Assembly: GCF_007991615.1 (NCBI RefSeq)
Contig: NZ_BJYR01000002.1
Span: 62,001 to 126,000, forward strand
Length of the DNA: 64,000 nucleotides
Direction of reading: 5' to 3'
Source of the DNA: Novosphingobium sediminis
GTDB lineage: Bacteria; Pseudomonadota; Alphaproteobacteria; Sphingomonadales; Sphingomonadaceae
Both the position numbers and the translations under genes were made by a program. This document shows, one piece after another, positions 35,101 to 45,553 of the stretch. Every line of letters starts with the position of its first letter. Position 1 is the stretch's first letter. The notes under the pieces were generated by a model, which had not been told where the DNA came from, did not search any database, and saw only the letters and a list, made by a program, of their open reading frames with translations.

Positions 35101-37289
35101 GAGCCGCCGGTTCCCGTGCCGCCGTTGCCGCCATTGCCGCCGACACCGATCGCCGAAACGGCAGTAGCGCCCGTGACGCCGATCGTTCCCCCACCGCCAA
35201 GGCTCAAGGCGCTCCCTGCAGTCAGGCTCGCAGTACCGCCAGTGCCGTTGCCACCGGTTCCGCCGGAAGCCGTGGCACCAGAAGCGCCCGCATTGTCGAA
35301 TGCCCCCGCGCCGCCCCGTCCATCTGCAAGCACATCGAGGCTCTGCACGAACGTGACCGCGCCGCCCGTCGTCCCAACAGATGCGCTTCCGCCTATGCCG
35401 AAACCACCGTCCTTGCCAGAGTCGGTCGTCGCTGCCCCGCCCTGGCCCGATGCATCGAGCGTGACGGCATTGCCGAAGCGGAAGTTCGTGCCGGTCCCGG
35501 CGAGAATGCTGGCGTTGCCGCCCGACCCGGTGCCGCCTTCGATCGTGCAGGAAATGCAGTTCTGCCCTGCGCCCCCGATGCCGCGCGCATCGAGCGTGGT
35601 GGCCCCGGTAACATCGAGAATGCCGCCATTCGCCTTGCCATCGATGATCGCTTGACCGCCGGATCCGTCGGTGCCGGCAAAGCCGCCGACAAGAGCACCG
35701 CCGCCTGTACCTGAGGCATCGAGGACGAGGTTTCGTCCGACCGTTACATTCGAGCCGCTCTCGAGCGTGACCTGCGCGGTACCACCTTTTGCCGGATTGG
35801 GCCCAGCGGCAGACGCGGCGCTCGTCATCTTGCCCGTCCCGCTCGCATCCATCGAAAGGTCCGCGCCGATGCTGACGACAGCGCCATTTCGCGCCGTCAG
35901 CGTGGCATTCCCCGCTTGCACATCCACGCCGATCAGCGGGGCGCGGGCGCTGCTGATCAATGTATCGCCGCTAACCGTGAGCTTGCCCTGATCGACGGTG
36001 ACCGCGGCGCTGCCGCTATCGGTTGTGAGGCTCCCGGCAACTTGCCCGCCATCCAGCGCGGTCACCTGCAGCGCGCCCGTTATATCAAGCGTCGAGCCAA
36101 TGCCTCCGACCGAGATAAACGCACCGTCGGTCGTGGCCGCAGCGGGATCCTGCACCCCGGACAGCGCAAGATTGGAAGCAAATGTCGCGGCGTTGCCGCT
36201 ATCGACCGTAAGGGACGCCTGCCCGGTGGCTTGCCCGGTAACTTGCGACGTCGCGCTGATCGCACTGATCGCCAGCGCGGCAGGGACTGCGCCGCTCGCC
36301 TTTGCGCGCACCGCGTCAATCGCGCCGCCGAATATGTCATAGCCTGCGGACAGTACGACCGCGTTGCCGTCGGTATCGGCGGCCCCGGCAATATCGAAGC
36401 CAAGCGCGCTGCCGCTCTTGATTGCCATGGTGATGGCATCGTTTCTGGGCACGGCGACCATGTAGACGCGGTGGGCGGAGTTGGTCACGCCGACCGGGCC
36501 GGTGATCGTCCCGTCATTGGTGACGACTTCACCGGCGCTGCTCGTGCCCTGATCGATCTGAATATCGAACAGCCCGTTGGGCCTGAACGTGATCGTCGAA
36601 GCATCTGCCGCCACGATGACCGCCGAGCCATCAACGGTGATCGTGCCCGAATTGGTAACCTTTGGCGCGATCAGCGCGACATAGGCGCTGGTCGGCCCCG
36701 CCGTGATCTTCGCGCCCTTCTGGACTTCAACCACACTGCCAGGACTTGCCGGCAAGAACTTGAAAGTGCCCGCTGTTCCAAATGCACCGCTCACCGCATC
36801 GTAATTCAGGTCCGATGCGGTAAGCACCAGATTGCCGACATTGAACACGCCAGTAGGGGAAACCAGAATGCCGCCAGGGCTGTAGAAAAACACCGTCCCG
36901 CCCCGGCTCGCAGCACCCGTCGCAACATCGATGAGCTGCGTCGTCACCGTGCCATTGAACACGATCGGCCGGGTCACGTCCTTGGGCACGATCCGGTTCA
37001 AGACGGCAAGCGAAGTCGAATCCCCGTTGACGAACAAGGCGCTCGTGCCGGCGGACTGGAAATCGATCGGGCCACCGCCGGTGGCTGTGTCATTGGGATC
37101 CCAATTGATGACCAGATTGGGAGCATTGGCGGTTACCGTAGTCGTCCCGACCGCGGTATTGATGGCGCCGGCCCCAGCCACGATCGTGCCCGTCGCGTTG
37201 AACGACTGCGCGCGCGCGGCGATTGGTGCGGCGGCAAGGATGGCCGCCATGGCGAGCAGCGATGGAGCGCTGGCAAAGCTCAGGCGCAT
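29193..37289 (-). CDS. Two-partner secretion exoprotein TpsA, filamentous haemagglutinin-like
   Basis: This is a 2,698-residue secreted repeat protein. The signal peptide ends ...AAAPIAARA before QSFNATG. The TPS domain follows, with NLVINWDPNDT, SLAVLNRIVPKD, GTVFFYSPGGILVSP and GVFNVGNLVLTA, a filamentous-haemagglutinin-type secretion module. The body is long beta-helix: a Gly-rich stretch (about residues 540-1020, GGAGGAGG-like) and then hundreds of short repeats such as AGNLTA, LTAGAVSA and SVTATG. A roughly 280-residue block is duplicated (see separate entry). The C-terminus has a Cys pair (NGCLLTAASCGID) and a Pro-rich tail. ATG 37289 overlaps the tpsB stop and has GGGGAGG upstream. Adhesion or contact function is likely, but no toxin domain is seen. 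Confidence 0.9.
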   Translation of the reverse strand: MRLSFASAPSLLAMAAILAAAPIAARAQSFNATGTIVAGAGAINTAVGTTTVTANAPNLVINWDPNDTATGGGPIDFQSAGTSALFVNGDSTSLAVLNRIVPKDVTRPIVFNGTVTTQLIDVATGAASRGGTVFFYSPGGILVSPTGVFNVGNLVLTASDLNYDAVSGAFGTAGTFKFLPASPGSVVEVQKGAKITAGPTSAYVALIAPKVTNSGTITVDGSAVIVAADASTITFRPNGLFDIQIDQGTSSAGEVVTNDGTITGPVGVTNSAHRVYMVAVPRNDAITMAIKSGSALGFDIAGAADTDGNAVVLSAGYDIFGGAIDAVRAKASGAVPAALAISAISATSQVTGQATGQASLTVDSGNAATFASNLALSGVQDPAAATTDGAFISVGGIGSTLDITGALQVTALDGGQVAGSLTTDSGSAAVTVDQGKLTVSGDTLISSARAPLIGVDVQAGNATLTARNGAVVSIGADLSMDASGTGKMTSAASAAGPNPAKGGTAQVTLESGSNVTVGRNLVLDASGTGGGALVGGFAGTDGSGGQAIIDGKANGGILDVTGATTLDARGIGGAGQNCISCTIEGGTGSGGNASILAGTGTNFRFGNAVTLDASGQGGAATTDSGKDGGFGIGGSASVGTTGGAVTFVQSLDVLADGRGGAGAFDNAGASGATASGGTGGNGTGGTASLTAGSALSLGGGGTIGVTGATAVSAIGVGGNGGNGGTGTGGSAVLSARNGSATGAGLTVRAYGDGGASSNGGIGGEGSGGSAEAIAYNAVEGDATISFGGTLIDARGRGGAGSAPLFFPDNGGAAGAGAGGQARALAEAGNATLTLGGTTVTADGIGGAGGAGGAAFSSGTGGTGGKGGNARAGSATLGVIASAVAVPVTGSATFGAANVLANGIGGAGGAGGAGLAAATDGNGGDGAGGTAMVTAEAGKLNFTSSLLGQANGTGGSSGTGAGGAGQVGGTVETTDLRGARLIVGTGQITGQSMTFSARGTGGTGATTGTTSNLGHPLTWTVNGGTINANSLSFTSSGTAIAGAPASIIALTGGNSVLTGDLSFDTPADLTVTLDGANVTADTANISAGNWLPGADPAGVAGTLSGTTSVSLTTGGDLFAHMSANSGGPLALTATGLVRLDDLTSLGAIGVTAGTTVSLGAIRAGGDVNVSAPGNVAVGSVTADGAASITSAAVLTTNAVTAGQAVLLAGTTSVGVAGAIQAGDSVQINSDGTVDAGAISAGLVSPSALPGATFGITVLGRTGVTVGNLGAARDIVLLSPAAITSGSLAGREIAVLAGTGQTTGAITASGRVLLADYEMAAIGGNPFLDYDLPAVLSAVILPAGGPISVSGAINAGALAAVSIGNVSVGNVTATRALPASGAINLGAGGALAASVLAADDRIDLTSGTTMDVTSASAGDFLSVDSTGVLTAGNLGGAAGVNVKGGAAVTAGAVTATGTASPITITSNGAMTLASVLGAGTVDLSASGGVLTSGDVSGSAVTATGTDKVALGAVTATAGPITVNAATDLTGAAMSATGTISLTSTGGAVGVGNLTSTIGAVAFSANQAGTAGAVSARTGVTMSAGTNLTLTSASTATGDLTLDAVSALTTGDLNAAAGRVSANAGTSAALGNITAAGLAGTSGVRVIAGTTLSLGNANTTAGSLDLSSTGVLTAGNLGAAADVTVTGNAGVTVGTVQSTNGAATLSANGNLVAGSVTAGGLIALTSTTGGIRAGALASVNSAITATSAGTMDIVSADAGDSVTLNSGGVLTAGDLASFDGITVTGLAAVTTGQLSATGSSVTVNAVGDFVAGASSALLNVNLASSGGAISAGDVTATGGTATLGARTALTAGAVSAANGITADAGGNLRLASASATTGDVLLTAGANLLSGDLTATGGRLLASAGGFAALGNLSAAGLVGGVGLRVSSGTTLSSGNATVTAGELRLVSGGAMATGDLAANGGVLTVRSGGSLQAGALAGHDGIALTAAGDTALSGDAGSAAGDVTLDITGALAARAISSTNGLLTINTTGPAATGALAAGTALTVSSTGGAITTQALAAGTDLSVLAAGDLQTGAVDAIGSVLLGGRNLGIGNVNGAAVTFAANGTLVFGNVVATDGSVSIGSAGSMTGGSVTAIGRIAQSNTAGGVTLGNLDAGTAVLINGAGNVQVGNAIAGGTTVELRAAGGSLAAGNVTAATDTALIATGDLTVGSVRARDVAFLAGGSVRTADLTSQAGRILVASNTLGAVGGAIGEFNFDAVYAAPLVAAGGGLTITGAASGSTFTAAVAGDAATQGIAAARSILIDAGGTAQLGGVWQSPSIELRANDLVMPAGSGLNAGLSGTITLISRNPLGMRIGDGLDGSIVPAGSFTLDNAEWSRINSGSVSIFAPDVAGAVDILIGNLGVTGPDAGSTIDDPLGTVQFTTGAAAAGPPSGTIRIAGALQATGFRASNALVFRTGQFQIASDTGSVSVLGQGGVPTGTLQINARDIHVAAAPLLDQLAADPFFAGVEPALDRVSAGSNGPVIRAGALDFTVGRSFYIQRTGNGLDPLGFEEPLDGIKIAQAGVSPITVIINGTFRTATGLVGGARAWFQFKQSGFNLSGFTADSRLNGCLLTAASCGIDTRLLPDPGIRTVIDGVETPVLGDTPPDPEKRKLPSYNAIQSPPLLLPVQPDALPGQIDEPIAGSGNPALTGGVMLEGARP
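31430..32560 (-). repeat. Duplicated block within tpsA (period about 840 bp)
   Basis: Two coding blocks, near 32270-32560 and 31430-31720, encode closely similar runs in the same order: (T/R)L(T/A)SAS..TGD, then SANAGTSAALGNITAAGLAG against LASAGGFAALGNLSAAGLVG, then GTTLSLGN against GTTLSSGN. Matching landmarks are 840-843 bp apart, giving a repeat unit of about 280 residues. The duplication probably enlarged the secreted beta-helix. Confidence 0.6.
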
Positions 37290-39076
37290 CAGCGGCCTCC
37301 CCAAGGCAAGAGACGCGTGGTCAGCGATACCAGGATGCGCGGCGCTGGCTTGCGGCCATTGAAGCCGGCCCGGTCAAGCGGAACGGCCACACTGGCATCA
37401 AGCCGGAACCGGCTGCCGATATCGGCGCGCAGCCCGCCACCGACCGAACTCAGCCGCTGCGGCTTGCCCGCGCCGCGATCCCACGCCCACGCAGCATCGA
37501 CGAAGGCAAACGGCTGTACGACCGGCCCATTGCCCCGCCCGATCGGCAGGCGCGGGCCGCGCAGTTCGGTTGCAACACCAATGCCGCTGTCACCGATGAT
37601 CGCACCCGGATCATAGCCCCGACCCACCGTGTAGTTGCCGGGCACAAAGGCTTCGAACCCGAGGACTTTGCGAAATGCATATTGCCCGCGCGGATGAACC
37701 GCGAGCGAGAACCGCCCCAGCGCGTGCTCATACTCCACTTCGGCACGCACGACCGTGGCCGCTGGCGACGCATCGAACCGGCTCGTCGGAACCCGGGTGC
37801 CGCAGGCCAGGCCCAGGCAAGAGGGGGATGCGCCAAGGCCGCTGACGCCCTGCCGGACTTCAAGCGAGCCGTCGATCCGCCAAGCCGGTTCTGCGCGCGA
37901 CAGGTCCGTCCGGTTGAAATCAAGCCGCGCCCAGAACACGCGCAAGCGGTCACGGCTCAGCGGGATAATGAGGGTCGTATCCTGATTGAGCAGATCGAAC
38001 CCGCCGCCCACCCACAGGTCGCCTGCCTGCGAACGGATCAGCGGATATCGGGCATAGAAGCTGGCAAGCAGCGTGCGCGCATCAAGTGCGGCGCCGCCGG
38101 TTGCCTGCCCCAGATCAGGCCGGGTCCACGCGTAAGTGAGCGAAGCGCCGACCACCAGACCTTCGTGGCCGGGACGGAACTCGTGGCTCGCCTGAAAGAT
38201 GCGCTGCTCGCGAAAGTCCGATGTCGTGTAATAGGACAGCGTCGTCGCATCGCCAGCGCCGGTGATCCCGAAAGCCTGCGCACGCAATTGACCGCCCCAC
38301 CGGCCGGTCGCGGCGGAAGCGAGGTTCTGGACCGAGAAATCGGCCGCAAATGCTTGGCGAAGAACGGTTACTTCGCCAATAAGATCGCCCGGAGCTGTGC
38401 CGGCAGGGCGAAGTGTGAGCTGTACATTGTAGCCCGGTAGATCGCGCGCCAGCAGCAGATAACGCTCAGCCTTGTTGCGATCGAAGATTTCGTCGCGGGT
38501 AAGGCGCCCGAGATAAGCCATCAGCTTGCGCTCGGCCCCGCGCGTCTCGCCCCGCGCGCGGATCGCGGTGATCCGGGCGTAGAGGACCTCAAGACGGACC
38601 TGGCCGTTCTCGATGCGCTGGACGGGCACTTGCACTGCGGCCAGATAGCCCTTCCCCCGCAGGATCGTGGCAGCGGCATCGCGGATCTCGCACAGCACGG
38701 AAATCGGCTGCGGCGTCCCGGCAAGCGGTTTCCACGCCGCTTCCATTTCCGCTGCAGTGGCACCTTTGAGGCCGTTGAACGTGACCGAAGTGATCGTCGT
38801 CGTAATCTTGGTGAACTGCGGATCGGCAAGCGGGCAGCCAGACCGCTCGATCCCGCCAGAAACGGTAAGGCGGGGAGCCTGAACTGTCGGCGCGCGCGTG
38901 ATGCCGCCAAGTTCGTCGCGGCTGGGCCCAGCAATCGTTGGCGTACTGACTTGTGCGAGGGCTGTCGAAGGAAGGCTGGCGCATGCGGCGAAAACCACCG
39001 CCGCGAGGGCAAGCGGAAACCAGCCACAACGGGACAATCCTGCCCTCCGTCTGCCGGTGCTCGCACCCTCGTTCAT
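37289..39076 (-). CDS. Two-partner secretion outer-membrane transporter TpsB (ShlB/FhaC family)
   Basis: TpsB is the Omp85-superfamily pore that exports TpsA across the outer membrane. The start at ATG 39076 gives a 595-residue protein with a signal peptide (ALAAVVFAACASLPSTALAQ), an N-terminal POTRA region (TTTITSVTFNGLKGATAAEM, and AAATILRGKGYLAAVQVPVQ), a second POTRA-like portion (RIENGQVRLEVLYARITAIR), and a C-terminal beta-barrel. The conserved loop-6 motif is seen as VGRGYDPGAIIGDSG. The last strand ends ILVSLTTRLLPWGGR. The stop overlaps the tpsA start, so the two are translationally coupled. It is first in the operon. Confidence 0.9.
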   Translation of the reverse strand: MNEGASTGRRRAGLSRCGWFPLALAAVVFAACASLPSTALAQVSTPTIAGPSRDELGGITRAPTVQAPRLTVSGGIERSGCPLADPQFTKITTTITSVTFNGLKGATAAEMEAAWKPLAGTPQPISVLCEIRDAAATILRGKGYLAAVQVPVQRIENGQVRLEVLYARITAIRARGETRGAERKLMAYLGRLTRDEIFDRNKAERYLLLARDLPGYNVQLTLRPAGTAPGDLIGEVTVLRQAFAADFSVQNLASAATGRWGGQLRAQAFGITGAGDATTLSYYTTSDFREQRIFQASHEFRPGHEGLVVGASLTYAWTRPDLGQATGGAALDARTLLASFYARYPLIRSQAGDLWVGGGFDLLNQDTTLIIPLSRDRLRVFWARLDFNRTDLSRAEPAWRIDGSLEVRQGVSGLGASPSCLGLACGTRVPTSRFDASPAATVVRAEVEYEHALGRFSLAVHPRGQYAFRKVLGFEAFVPGNYTVGRGYDPGAIIGDSGIGVATELRGPRLPIGRGNGPVVQPFAFVDAAWAWDRGAGKPQRLSSVGGGLRADIGSRFRLDASVAVPLDRAGFNGRKPAPRILVSLTTRLLPWGGR

Positions 39077-39415
39077 CGTGGAGGCCCTTATCTTCCCTGC
39101 TGCGGTTTTGCGGCCCCGCCATTTTCTTTCGTTAGCGGGTAGCAAGCGGTAAGACCCTGAGTCAATCGCTTTGCCACCATGCTAAAGTATTGAATATATA
39201 TCGAAATAATTGCGATTGCACCAAACTGGTACAATGGCTCGCATCGACTCGGAAACTTAGCTGCGCAGCACCGGGCGCACCTTATTGGGTGCGCCCGGGC
39301 AATCTAGTGCAACGTTCCGATAGCGTGACGAGGGATGAATATCCCTGCTTTATCAGATTCCTGTCATCGCCTTCGGATAGTTTACTTCATGCAAATCACA
39401 TGAGCCCCCTGCCCC
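39077..39415. other. Intergenic region between secA and the tps operon, with strong hairpin
   Basis: No gene is seen in this 339-bp interval. A perfect 11-bp stem (CCGGGCGCACC at 39271-39281 with GGTGCGCCCGG at 39288-39298) stands in the middle. It has no T run on either strand, so it is not a classical terminator. The AT-rich block around 39185-39225 (TATATA, CAATTATTTCG) is the likely promoter area for the leftward tpsB gene, but I see no convincing -35/-10 pair. Confidence 0.5.
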
Positions 39416-42136
<2,721 letters not shown>

Positions 42137-42233
42137 GGCTGGATTCCTGTTGTAGAAGGGAGGTGCGCGAAGTGTGCCGCGCCGATTGGGCGTCCGCGCT
42201 GGCGCGGGACGGAGAGAACTTCAGGCGACTGCG

Positions 42234-42491
42234 CTATTCGCGCGGGCGGTCCGAGATGCTGATGCTGATCCGGCTGACCGGAAATGCATTCGGCATACGC
42301 AAAGTTGCTGACTGCGCCCAATATCCGGGCTGCACTTCGCACTGCGATACCGCGCAGGCCTGCCGCTCTACCGCCGCAGCCGCAACGTTGCCGGCGATTG
42401 GCGCAACCACTTCCGCACGCGCGGAAACAGCCCCCATTTCGGGAAGCGAAAGCCCGGACAGCAGCACAAAAAGGACGAGCAGCAAACGCAT
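42234..42491 (-). CDS. Small secreted protein of unknown function
   Basis: This is an 85-residue reading frame starting at ATG 42491 with MRLLLVLFVLLSGLSLPEMG and a signal peptide likely cleaved after SARA (about residue 26). The mature part has two cysteines close together (RQACAVSQCEV), suggesting a disulfide, and a GYW motif. It lies upstream of secA on the same strand, about 97 bp away. No family is recognised. It is supported by the clean signal peptide but could be spurious. Confidence 0.45.
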   Translation of the reverse strand: MRLLLVLFVLLSGLSLPEMGAVSARAEVVAPIAGNVAAAAVERQACAVSQCEVQPGYWAQSATLRMPNAFPVSRISISISDRPRE

Positions 42492-42604
42492 CGGAACTTG
42501 CAGATAGGGGGCTTCAGGCAAAAAGGCAATTTTTCATCGGCACAGCATTTATAGTCACCATACCTTTTACCATTCCTACCACATTTGATTTTACCTTGGT
42601 TGCC

Positions 42605-43681
42605 GTGACGACGCCGAATGCATCTTCGTGTGCCGCTCAGGGTGGGCGGATCATCGCGCTCGACGCGATGCGCGGCCTTGCGGCCGTCTGTGTCGTCATC
42701 CATCACGAGGCAGCGTATCACAGCTCGATCGGCATCCTGCCGCGCGGATACCTTGCGGTCGATTTCTTCTTCCTTCTGAGCGGCTTCGTGCTGACTCCGG
42801 TATTCGAGCAACGCCTTGCGCAAGGCGTCAGGCCAATGCGCCTGCTGGCGGAGCGCTATGCGAGGTTGATGCCGGTCATGGCGATCGGCATCGCAATCGG
42901 CGCTGCGGCCCATGCAACCGATCACGGCACGTGGCAGGCGTTCCTTTCGATGATCCTTGCGCTGCTGCTGATCCCCAGCATCACCGGTCAGGGCGCCATC
43001 TACCCCGCCAATGGCCCGATGTGGTCGTTGGCGTTCGAGCTCTTTGCAAACACAGTCCACGTCCTGCTGCTGGATCGTCTGAAGAACTGGCAACTGCTGA
43101 TGATCTCTGCCGCATGTGGCGTCGGCGCGGCGTTCGCCACACTCATCACCGGAGACATTTCCTTTGGCGATGTAACGGCAGACTGGGGCTACGGCTTTTT
43201 CCGCATCGGCCTGTCCTACCCGCTCGGCATCGTGCTCGCCCGCCTGCATCGGTCAGCGAAGCGGCGCTGGCAGGTCAACTGGGCCATACCGGTCCTGCTG
43301 CTTCCCGCGATCCTGCTCGGAGCGCAGTGGCTTCCGCGCATCGGCGGAGACCTTTTGCTCGTCATCCTCGTCATGCCGGCCCTGCTGTGGGTCAGCGCGA
43401 GCGTCAGCGTTCCGCAGCGAGCCATGCCAGCGTTGCGCTGGCTCGGCGAGATATCCTATCCCGTCTATGCTGTGCATGTGCCGATCCTGGCATTCACGAT
43501 CCTGGTTGCGGGCAAATTTGGCTGGCAGGATACCCTGTGGTTCCGCTCGGCAGTGTTCGCCGCGATCCTTGCCGCTTCGGCCAGAATTGCCGCAAGTCCG
43601 CTGGTTAAGGGGGTAAGGCTGCCCGATCACCTGTGGCGCCCTGCCCATTTCGAACTGCCCCAAGGTCACGCAAACGGTTGA
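42605..43681 (+). CDS. Acyltransferase-3 family integral membrane protein
   Basis: This is a roughly 358-residue protein with about ten membrane helices. The family N-terminus is clear: IIALDAMRGLAAVCVVIHHE with the conserved His pair, then RGYLAVDFFFLLSGFVLTPVFE, NGPMWSLAFELFANTVH, and the late LGEISYPVYAVHVPILAF. Such enzymes (OafA/NodX type) O-acylate surface polysaccharides or other carbohydrates from the cytoplasmic membrane. The start is uncertain: the GTG at 42605 is the best in-frame choice after the AT-rich region near 42530, but no good ribosome-binding site is seen. The acceptor is unknown. Confidence 0.85.
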   Translation: MTTPNASSCAAQGGRIIALDAMRGLAAVCVVIHHEAAYHSSIGILPRGYLAVDFFFLLSGFVLTPVFEQRLAQGVRPMRLLAERYARLMPVMAIGIAIGAAAHATDHGTWQAFLSMILALLLIPSITGQGAIYPANGPMWSLAFELFANTVHVLLLDRLKNWQLLMISAACGVGAAFATLITGDISFGDVTADWGYGFFRIGLSYPLGIVLARLHRSAKRRWQVNWAIPVLLLPAILLGAQWLPRIGGDLLLVILVMPALLWVSASVSVPQRAMPALRWLGEISYPVYAVHVPILAFTILVAGKFGWQDTLWFRSAVFAAILAASARIAASPLVKGVRLPDHLWRPAHFELPQGHANG

Positions 43682-43712
43682 AGGCCCTTGCCGCGCGCGC
43701 TACGCGCTCGGC

Positions 43713-44939
43713 ATGACCCACGCCGTTTCTCCGCTCGCCCAGCCCTTCCCTGCGCTTCCCGCGATTGCCGGGGCTACGCCGCGCATCGCCCGCGCCGGAT
43801 ACAAGGACTGGGGCCGCTGCGACCTCACGCTTGTCGAGTTGGCCGAGGGTACGGCGGTGGCGGGCGTGTTTACCCGCAATGTCTGCTGCTCTTCCGAAGT
43901 CGAACTCGGCCGGCAAAACGTGGCGCAAGGCCGCGCGCGGGCGCTGGTGGTCAATGCCGGCAATTCCAACGCCTTCACCGGCTACCGCGGGCGTGAGGCG
44001 GTAGAGGCGATCATGGATCAGGTCGCCGGGCAGCTCGGCTGCCCGCGCGAAGAGGTGTTCGTCTCCTCGACCGGCGTGATCGGCGTGCCGCTTCCCAAGG
44101 ACAAGGCGCGCGCCGGGATCGAAACGGCGCTCAAGGCTGAGCCTTGCTCGTGGGAAGACGCAGCCAACACCATCGGCACCACCGATACTTTCGCCAAGGG
44201 CGCGACGGCCACGGCGATGGTCGGCGGGGTCAAGGTGACGCTCAGCGCGATCATCAAGGGCAGCGGCATGATCGCGCCGGATATGGCGACCATGCTGGGC
44301 TATGTGTTTACCGATGCGGCGGTCGATCCGGCTTTCCTGCAAGCCTGCCTCTCTGATGCCAACCAGAGAACCTTCTCTTGCATCACGGTGGACAGCGACA
44401 CCTCGACCAGCGACACGGTGCTGGCCTTCGCTACCGGAGCGGCGGGCAACACTCCGCTGGTTTCGGCGGACAGCCCCGGCGCCGATGCCTTCGCCGCTGC
44501 ACTCCATGATGTCTGCCGCCAGCTCGCACACCTCGTGGTGCGCGATGGAGAGGGGGCGCAGAAGTTCATCGCCGTCACCGTGTCAGGAGCAATCGACGAT
44601 GGCAGCGCCCGCCGCGTCGGCCTCGCCATCGCCAACTCGCCGCTGGTGAAAACGGCCATCGCAGGCGAGGATGCCAATTGGGGCCGCGTCGTCATGGCTG
44701 TTGGCAAGGCCGGCGAACCGGCAGACCGCGACAAGCTCTCCATCGGCTTCGGCGGCACCTGGGCTGCGCGCGAGGGCCAGCCCCTTGCCGATTATGACGA
44801 AGCTCCGGTCGCTGCGCATCTCAAGGGGCAGGAAATCACCATCGAGGTCGACCTCGGGCTCGGCGAAGGTCGCGCTACGGTCTGGACCTGCGATCTCACC
44901 CATGGCTACATCGCGATCAACGCCGATTATCGCAGTTGA
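43713..44939 (+). CDS. argJ: Bifunctional glutamate N-acetyltransferase / N-acetylglutamate synthase ArgJ
   Basis: ArgJ transfers acetyl from N-acetylornithine to glutamate in arginine biosynthesis and, in bifunctional forms, also uses acetyl-CoA. The 408-residue precursor self-cleaves before the nucleophilic threonine in IAPDMATMLGYVFTDA (Ala192-Thr193 here). Other motifs are AVNAGNSN-like NAGNSNAFTG (81-90), TFAKGATATAMVGG and the C-terminal THGYIAINADYRS. The length is normal. The GST gene follows 8 bp later, and a phosphatase after that; the three are probably one operon. Confidence 0.94.
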   Translation: MTHAVSPLAQPFPALPAIAGATPRIARAGYKDWGRCDLTLVELAEGTAVAGVFTRNVCCSSEVELGRQNVAQGRARALVVNAGNSNAFTGYRGREAVEAIMDQVAGQLGCPREEVFVSSTGVIGVPLPKDKARAGIETALKAEPCSWEDAANTIGTTDTFAKGATATAMVGGVKVTLSAIIKGSGMIAPDMATMLGYVFTDAAVDPAFLQACLSDANQRTFSCITVDSDTSTSDTVLAFATGAAGNTPLVSADSPGADAFAAALHDVCRQLAHLVVRDGEGAQKFIAVTVSGAIDDGSARRVGLAIANSPLVKTAIAGEDANWGRVVMAVGKAGEPADRDKLSIGFGGTWAAREGQPLADYDEAPVAAHLKGQEITIEVDLGLGEGRATVWTCDLTHGYIAINADYRS

Positions 44940-44947
44940 GCGCCGAA

Positions 44948-45553
44948 ATGATCACGATCTGGGGCCGCCTCAATTCGCACAACGTCAAGAAGATCGCCTG
45001 GGCTGTCATCGAGATGGGCCTTGCCCACCGGCGCATCGACATGGGCGGCGCATTCGGTTTCACGCCCGAGTACCTCATGCTCAACCCGAACCGCATGATC
45101 CCCACCATCGAAGACGGTGATGTTGTCCTGTGGGAATCCAACGCGATCCTGCGGTATCTTGCCGATGCCTATGCTCCGGCGCTGCGCAGCGATGACCCTG
45201 CCGAGCGAGCGCAGGGGGACAAGTGGATGGACTGGCAGTTCCACTTTGCCGACGCCCAGCGCGATGCCTTCCTCGGCTGCGTCCGGCAAGGCAAGGACGG
45301 CAGCGATCCTGCGGTCACGCAATCGGCTAAGGCAGCGGCCGCGATGATGGAACTGCTCGATGCTGAACTGGCGAAGCGTCCGTGGCTCTCCGGTGCCCGC
45401 TTCGGCATCGCCGATATCCCGATGGGCGTCTATGCCCACACCTACTTCTCGCTTCCGGTCGACCGGCCGGACCTGCCCCACCTCGCGCACTGGTATGCCC
45501 TCCTGCAGGATCGTCCCGGTTATGCTGACAACGTGATGATCCCGCTGACATGA
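44948..45553 (+). CDS. Glutathione S-transferase family protein
   Basis: This is a 201-residue GST fold. The N-terminal thioredoxin-like domain starts MITIWGRLNSHNVKKIAWAV. The NPNRMIPTIEDGDVVLWESN segment has the cis-Pro and the Glu-Ser glutathione contacts. The C-terminal helical domain contains WLSGARFGIADIPMGVYAHT, the N-capping motif of the family. The ATG at 44948 is preferred over a TTG overlapping the argJ stop. The substrate is not predictable from sequence. The stop overlaps the next gene's start as ATGA. Confidence 0.9.
   Translation: MITIWGRLNSHNVKKIAWAVIEMGLAHRRIDMGGAFGFTPEYLMLNPNRMIPTIEDGDVVLWESNAILRYLADAYAPALRSDDPAERAQGDKWMDWQFHFADAQRDAFLGCVRQGKDGSDPAVTQSAKAAAAMMELLDAELAKRPWLSGARFGIADIPMGVYAHTYFSLPVDRPDLPHLAHWYALLQDRPGYADNVMIPLT

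Noticed and set aside
29193..37289. CRISPR-like array in the repetitive region
   Set aside because: The repeats are in-frame protein repeats of variable sequence and length, not identical repeats with unique spacers.
26122..37289. Contact-dependent inhibition (CdiBAI) locus
   Set aside because: TpsA has no recognisable VENN/toxin C-terminus and there is no small immunity gene; the downstream gene is a large CHAT protein.
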